Positions 12,501 through 14,857 of a DNA stretch of 14,857 nt are shown here, piece after piece; position 1 is the stretch's first letter; every line of letters starts with the position of its first letter. The notes beneath the pieces were generated by a model, which worked only from the letters and a program-made list of their open reading frames with translations, did no database searches and had not been told where the DNA came from. Origin of the DNA: JBBPYA01 sp038200385 (GTDB lineage: Bacteria > Actinomycetota > Actinomycetes > Mycobacteriales > Geodermatophilaceae); contig JBBPYA010000350.1 in assembly GCA_038200385.1 (NCBI GenBank), positions 1 through 14,857 on the forward strand. Reading direction: 5' to 3'. Both the position numbers and the translations under genes were made by a program.

Positions 12501-13607
12501 GTGACCGAGGAGTTCAAGCCTGGCCTGGAAGGCGTCGTCGCCTCCGAGACCGAGATTGCCGAGCCCGACAAGGACGGCGGTTCGCTGCGCTACCGCGGGG
12601 TCGACATCGAGGACCTCGTCGGCCACGTGACGTTCGGCAACGTGTGGGCGTTGCTCGTCGACGCCCGATTCGGCCCCGGCATGCCGCCTGCGCAGCCGTT
12701 CCCGATCCCGGTCCACACCGGGGACGTACGGGTCGACGTACAGGCCGCGCTGGCCATGCTCACACCGATCTGGGGGCTGCGGCCGCTGCTGGACATCTCC
12801 GACGCGCAGGCCCGCGACGACCTGGCCCGCTGCGCGGTGATGGCGCTGTCCTACGTCGCGCAGTCCGCGCGCGGGCTGGGCAAGCCGGCGGTGCCGCAGG
12901 AGGAGATCGACAAGTGCGCCACGATCGTCGAGAGGTTCATGACCCGCTGGCGCGGCGATCCCGATCCGCGCCACATCGCGGCCGTGGACGCCTACTTCGT
13001 CTCCGCCGCCGAGCACGGGCTGAACGCCTCGACTTTCACTGCTCGCGTGATCGCCTCGACCGGGGCGGACGTGTCGGCCGCGCTGTCGGGGGCGATCGGT
13101 GCGATGTCCGGGCCGCTGCACGGAGGTGCCCCGACACGGGTGCTGCACATGATCGAGGAGATCGAGCAGAGCGGCGACGCCGACGGCTACGTACGGGATC
13201 TGCTGGACAACCGCGGCCGGCTGATGGGTTTCGGGCACCGGGTGTACCGCGCGGAGGATCCGCGGGCCCGGACGCTGCGGCGTACGGCGCTGGAACTCAA
13301 CGCGCCCCGCTACGAGGTGGCGCTGGCGCTGGAGAAGGCCGCGCTCGCCCAGCTGCGCGATCGGCGCCCGGACCGGGTGATCGAGACCAACGTGGAGTTC
13401 TGGGCCGCGATCGTGCTGGACTTCGCCGAGGTCCCGGGCGATATGTTCACCGCGATGTTCACCTGCGCGCGGACCGCCGGCTGGTGCGCGCACATCCTGG
13501 AGCAGAAGCGGACCGGCCGGCTGATGCGACCTGCCGCGCGCTACGTCGGCCCCGGCCCCCGCAAGCCGCAGGACGTCGACGGTTGGGACGACATCCCGCA
13601 CTACTGA
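12501..13607 (+). CDS. citA: Citrate synthase 2 (actinobacterial CitA type)
   Basis: This 368-residue enzyme condenses oxaloacetate and acetyl-CoA to citrate, the entry step of the TCA cycle. It starts VTEEFKPGLEGVVASETEIA at GTG 12501, nine bases or so behind GAGAGGAG. The early block GSLRYRGVDIEDLV is typical. Active-site His207 lies in SGPLHGGAPTRVLH and His246 in MGFGHRVYRAEDPRA. The third catalytic residue, usually Asp in an NVDF motif, is Glu299 here (NVEFWAAIVLDF). I recall the same Glu in mycobacterial CitA, so this is likely a group trait rather than damage. The end RTAGWCAHILEQKRTGRLMRP and YVGPGPRKPQDVDGWDDIP also matches that group. The divergent pdxH neighbour is common in actinobacteria. 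Whether this is the main or the secondary citrate synthase of the cell cannot be told from the window. Confidence 0.95.
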   Translation: MTEEFKPGLEGVVASETEIAEPDKDGGSLRYRGVDIEDLVGHVTFGNVWALLVDARFGPGMPPAQPFPIPVHTGDVRVDVQAALAMLTPIWGLRPLLDISDAQARDDLARCAVMALSYVAQSARGLGKPAVPQEEIDKCATIVERFMTRWRGDPDPRHIAAVDAYFVSAAEHGLNASTFTARVIASTGADVSAALSGAIGAMSGPLHGGAPTRVLHMIEEIEQSGDADGYVRDLLDNRGRLMGFGHRVYRAEDPRARTLRRTALELNAPRYEVALALEKAALAQLRDRRPDRVIETNVEFWAAIVLDFAEVPGDMFTAMFTCARTAGWCAHILEQKRTGRLMRPAARYVGPGPRKPQDVDGWDDIPHY

Positions 13608-13610
13608 CCT

Positions 13611-14366
13611 CTAGGGGCGGCGGCCGTCCCGGGGGCCGAAAGCCTGCAGTACCTCGTCGTCGCCGGCCCGACCCTGGACGAAGTAGTCGGCCCATTCACC
13701 GGCGTCGGGGTAGCTGGACCCGGCCGCGATAGAGGCACAGGCTGCGGCATAGTCGAACTCGGTACGCCGCAGCTGTACACCGCCGTCGCGGTCGAGCAGT
13801 GCCCAATGGGCTCCGCGCCGCCCGTACGGCATGCCAACGCTGCCGGGGTTGACGACCAGCCGACCCCACGCCAGTCGGGTGAACGGCATGTGGGTGTGTC
13901 CACAGCACACTGTGGATATCTCCTCGCCGACGGCGGACAGCACCTCCTTCCAGCGCTGCATCCGGGTGTCGACGAGTACCACCTCGTCGTCGTCGCGCGG
14001 GCTGCCGTGGCAGAACAGCACCGGGCCGAAGCCGGCGACGTCGAGTACGAGCGGATGCGGCAGGTCAGCCAGCAGTTGCACCTGATCGGGACGCAACTGC
14101 TGCGCGGCCCACGGCGCGATCGGGTCCGGGATCGCGGTCGTCCCGCCGCGGGCCAGCGCCACCAGCTCGCGGTCGGCGTTGCCGCGGACCCAGACCGCCC
14201 GGTCCCCCAGCTCGACCAGTCGGTCCAGTGTCGGCACCGGCTGCGGGCCTGCCGCGATGTCGCCGATCAGCACTATCCGGTCGGCGCTCCGAACCGCCGG
14301 CTCGGCCAGTACGGCGTCCAGCGCGGGCAGTACGCCATGGATGTCGGCCAGCACCACGGTGCTCAC
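13611..14366 (-). CDS. Calcineurin-like metallophosphoesterase (YfcE/MJ0936-type phosphodiesterase)
   Basis: This 251-residue protein carries the full dimetal phosphoesterase motif series: LADIHG (Asp8, His10), IGDIAAGP, VRGNADRE (GNxD in place of the commoner GNHD), FCHGSPRDD, CCGHTHMPF, then the conserved VNPGSVGMPYG. It is cytoplasmic and probably hydrolyses a phosphodiester or phosphomonoester; the physiological substrate is unknown. GTG 14366 gives the expected start VSTVVLADIHG. Further in-frame codons up to 14528 encode a non-conserved, Arg-rich stretch and are unlikely to be translated. The start overlaps the stop of a 30-codon ORF (GTGA). The stop at 13611 is three bases from the convergent citrate synthase stop, so transcripts from the two genes may overlap. 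Confidence 0.88.
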   Translation of the reverse strand: MSTVVLADIHGVLPALDAVLAEPAVRSADRIVLIGDIAAGPQPVPTLDRLVELGDRAVWVRGNADRELVALARGGTTAIPDPIAPWAAQQLRPDQVQLLADLPHPLVLDVAGFGPVLFCHGSPRDDDEVVLVDTRMQRWKEVLSAVGEEISTVCCGHTHMPFTRLAWGRLVVNPGSVGMPYGRRGAHWALLDRDGGVQLRRTEFDYAAACASIAAGSSYPDAGEWADYFVQGRAGDDEVLQAFGPRDGRRP

Positions 14367-14455
14367 GCCCGGTCCCCCGCCGCGACAGCCGATGGCAGCA
14401 CCAAGGCGGTCACGCTCAGGAGCCCGCGCCGGGGGCCGGACGGCGCGGTGGTCAT
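14363..14455 (-). CDS. Small 30-residue ORF coupled to the phosphoesterase gene
   Basis: ATG 14455 is preceded at eight bases by GGAGAGG (14464-14470 on the minus strand), the best Shine-Dalgarno match near this gene. It opens a 30-codon ORF whose TGA overlaps the phosphoesterase GTG as GTGA. The peptide has two arginines (GPRRG) followed by a hydrophobic run, LLSVTALVLPSAVAA, ending GDRA; it could be a tiny membrane peptide or just a coupling leader. The spacing and overlap argue that ribosomes enter here and reinitiate on the phosphoesterase. No family is recognised and chance cannot be excluded for so short an ORF. Confidence 0.4.
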   Translation of the reverse strand: MTTAPSGPRRGLLSVTALVLPSAVAAGDRA

Positions 14456-14518
14456 GGTCACAGCCTCTCCGGGCGCACCCGGCCGGGCAAGCGCCGGCAG
14501 CCATGGACAATCGTCGTC

Positions 14519-14857
14519 GTGCCCGCACCCGACATCACGATCCCCAGCGACCTGCTGCCTGGCGACGGCCGGTTCGGTTGCGGCCCCTCCAAGGTCCGCC
14601 CCGAGGCGCTGGCCGCACTGGCCGGCGCGGGTGCCGCGGTGCTGGGCACCTCGCACCGGCAGCGTCCGGTCAAGGACGTGGTGGCGCGGGTGCGGTCCGG
14701 GCTGGCCGAGCTGTTCACGCTGCCCGATGGGTACCAGGTGGTGCTCGGCAACGGCGGGACCACCGCATTCTGGGACGCAGCGTCGTTCGGGCTGGTCCGG
14801 GACCGGGCGCAGCACCTGAGCTTCGGCGAGTTCAGCGCCAAGTTCGCCGGCGTGACC
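14519..14857 (+). CDS. serC: Phosphoserine aminotransferase, N-terminal part
   Basis: The first 113 codons are in the window; the gene runs off the right edge. SerC is the PLP-dependent transaminase of serine biosynthesis, exchanging 3-phosphohydroxypyruvate and glutamate for phosphoserine and 2-oxoglutarate. The visible part, DGRFGCGPSKVR, LGTSHRQRPVKDVVARVRSG, YQVVLGNGGTTAFWDAA and FGEFSAKFAG, matches the actinobacterial SerC type. The PLP lysine lies beyond the window. GTG 14519 is the only in-frame start that gives the family N-terminus. It has no clear Shine-Dalgarno sequence, and GACAAT at 14506-14511 is a weak -10-like hexamer seven bases before it, so it may be leaderless. Divergent from the phosphoesterase and its leader ORF. 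It would use the PLP supplied by pdxH-type enzymes. Confidence 0.93.
   Translation, partial: MPAPDITIPSDLLPGDGRFGCGPSKVRPEALAALAGAGAAVLGTSHRQRPVKDVVARVRSGLAELFTLPDGYQVVLGNGGTTAFWDAASFGLVRDRAQHLSFGEFSAKFAGVT

Noticed and set aside
13621..13638. Possible terminator hairpin CGGCC-N8-GGCCG
   Set aside because: Only five base pairs, lies inside the phosphoesterase coding region, and such matches are common by chance at this GC content.
1..14857. tRNA, rRNA, CRISPR, IS element or prophage
   Set aside because: No tRNA-like cloverleaf, regularly spaced direct repeats, transposase motifs, terminal inverted repeats with target duplications, or phage structural genes were seen on either strand.

Overview
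The window is a gene-dense stretch of high-GC (roughly 70% or more) actinobacterial chromosome. Support for this comes from the strong G/C bias at third codon positions, the frequent GTG starts and GTGA/ATGA overlaps, and gene families typical of Actinobacteria: citrate synthase 2 divergent from pdxH, an actinobacterial-type SerC, UdgX, and a NodS-like methyltransferase beside an acyl-CoA dehydrogenase. The order or genus cannot be fixed from the sequence alone.

Layout. (i) 1-2040, minus strand: a tightly overlapped set of a membrane-anchored Ser/Thr/Gly-rich small protein, an ApbE-type FAD:protein FMN transferase, a ferric-reductase-like cytochrome b membrane protein, and the first 33 residues of a probable NuoF-like NADH dehydrogenase module that leaves the window. 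This looks like a transmembrane flavin/haem electron-transfer module, but the expected FMN-binding acceptor domain is not in the window. (ii) 2195-6469, plus strand: a secreted endonuclease/exonuclease/phosphatase-fold protein with an amber codon at its signal-peptide cleavage site, a class I CPD photolyase, an acyl-CoA-dehydrogenase-like protein with no canonical start codon, and a NodS-like SAM methyltransferase. (iii) 6497-8260, minus strand: a broken NatAB-type ABC exporter, with the permease frameshifted by an extra copy of a 7-bp repeat and the ATPase lacking its Walker A half. Upstream of it lie remnants of a small signal-peptide-like gene (8326-8435). (iv) 8605-9237, plus strand: UdgX, the uracil-DNA glycosylase that bonds covalently to its product site. 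(v) 9247-12359, minus strand: pdxH, an MFS exporter, and a three-gene cobalt-type nitrile hydratase (split beta subunit plus alpha). (vi) 12501-14857: citrate synthase 2 (+), a calcineurin-like phosphodiesterase with a coupled 30-codon leader ORF (-), and the start of serC (+).

Most genes are housekeeping or repair functions. The photolyase and UdgX both deal with DNA damage. The points that stand out are the split nitrile hydratase apparently co-transcribed behind pdxH and an exporter, the FMN transferase cluster without a visible FMN-binding domain, and an unusual number of gene lesions. The lesions are one amber codon, one lost start codon, one 7-bp slippage frameshift, one 5' truncation and one small frameshift, all between 2.2 and 8.5 kb. 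They may be genuine decay or assembly errors; the 7-bp duplication is the most precisely explained of them. I saw no tRNA, rRNA, CRISPR array, insertion sequence or phage gene.
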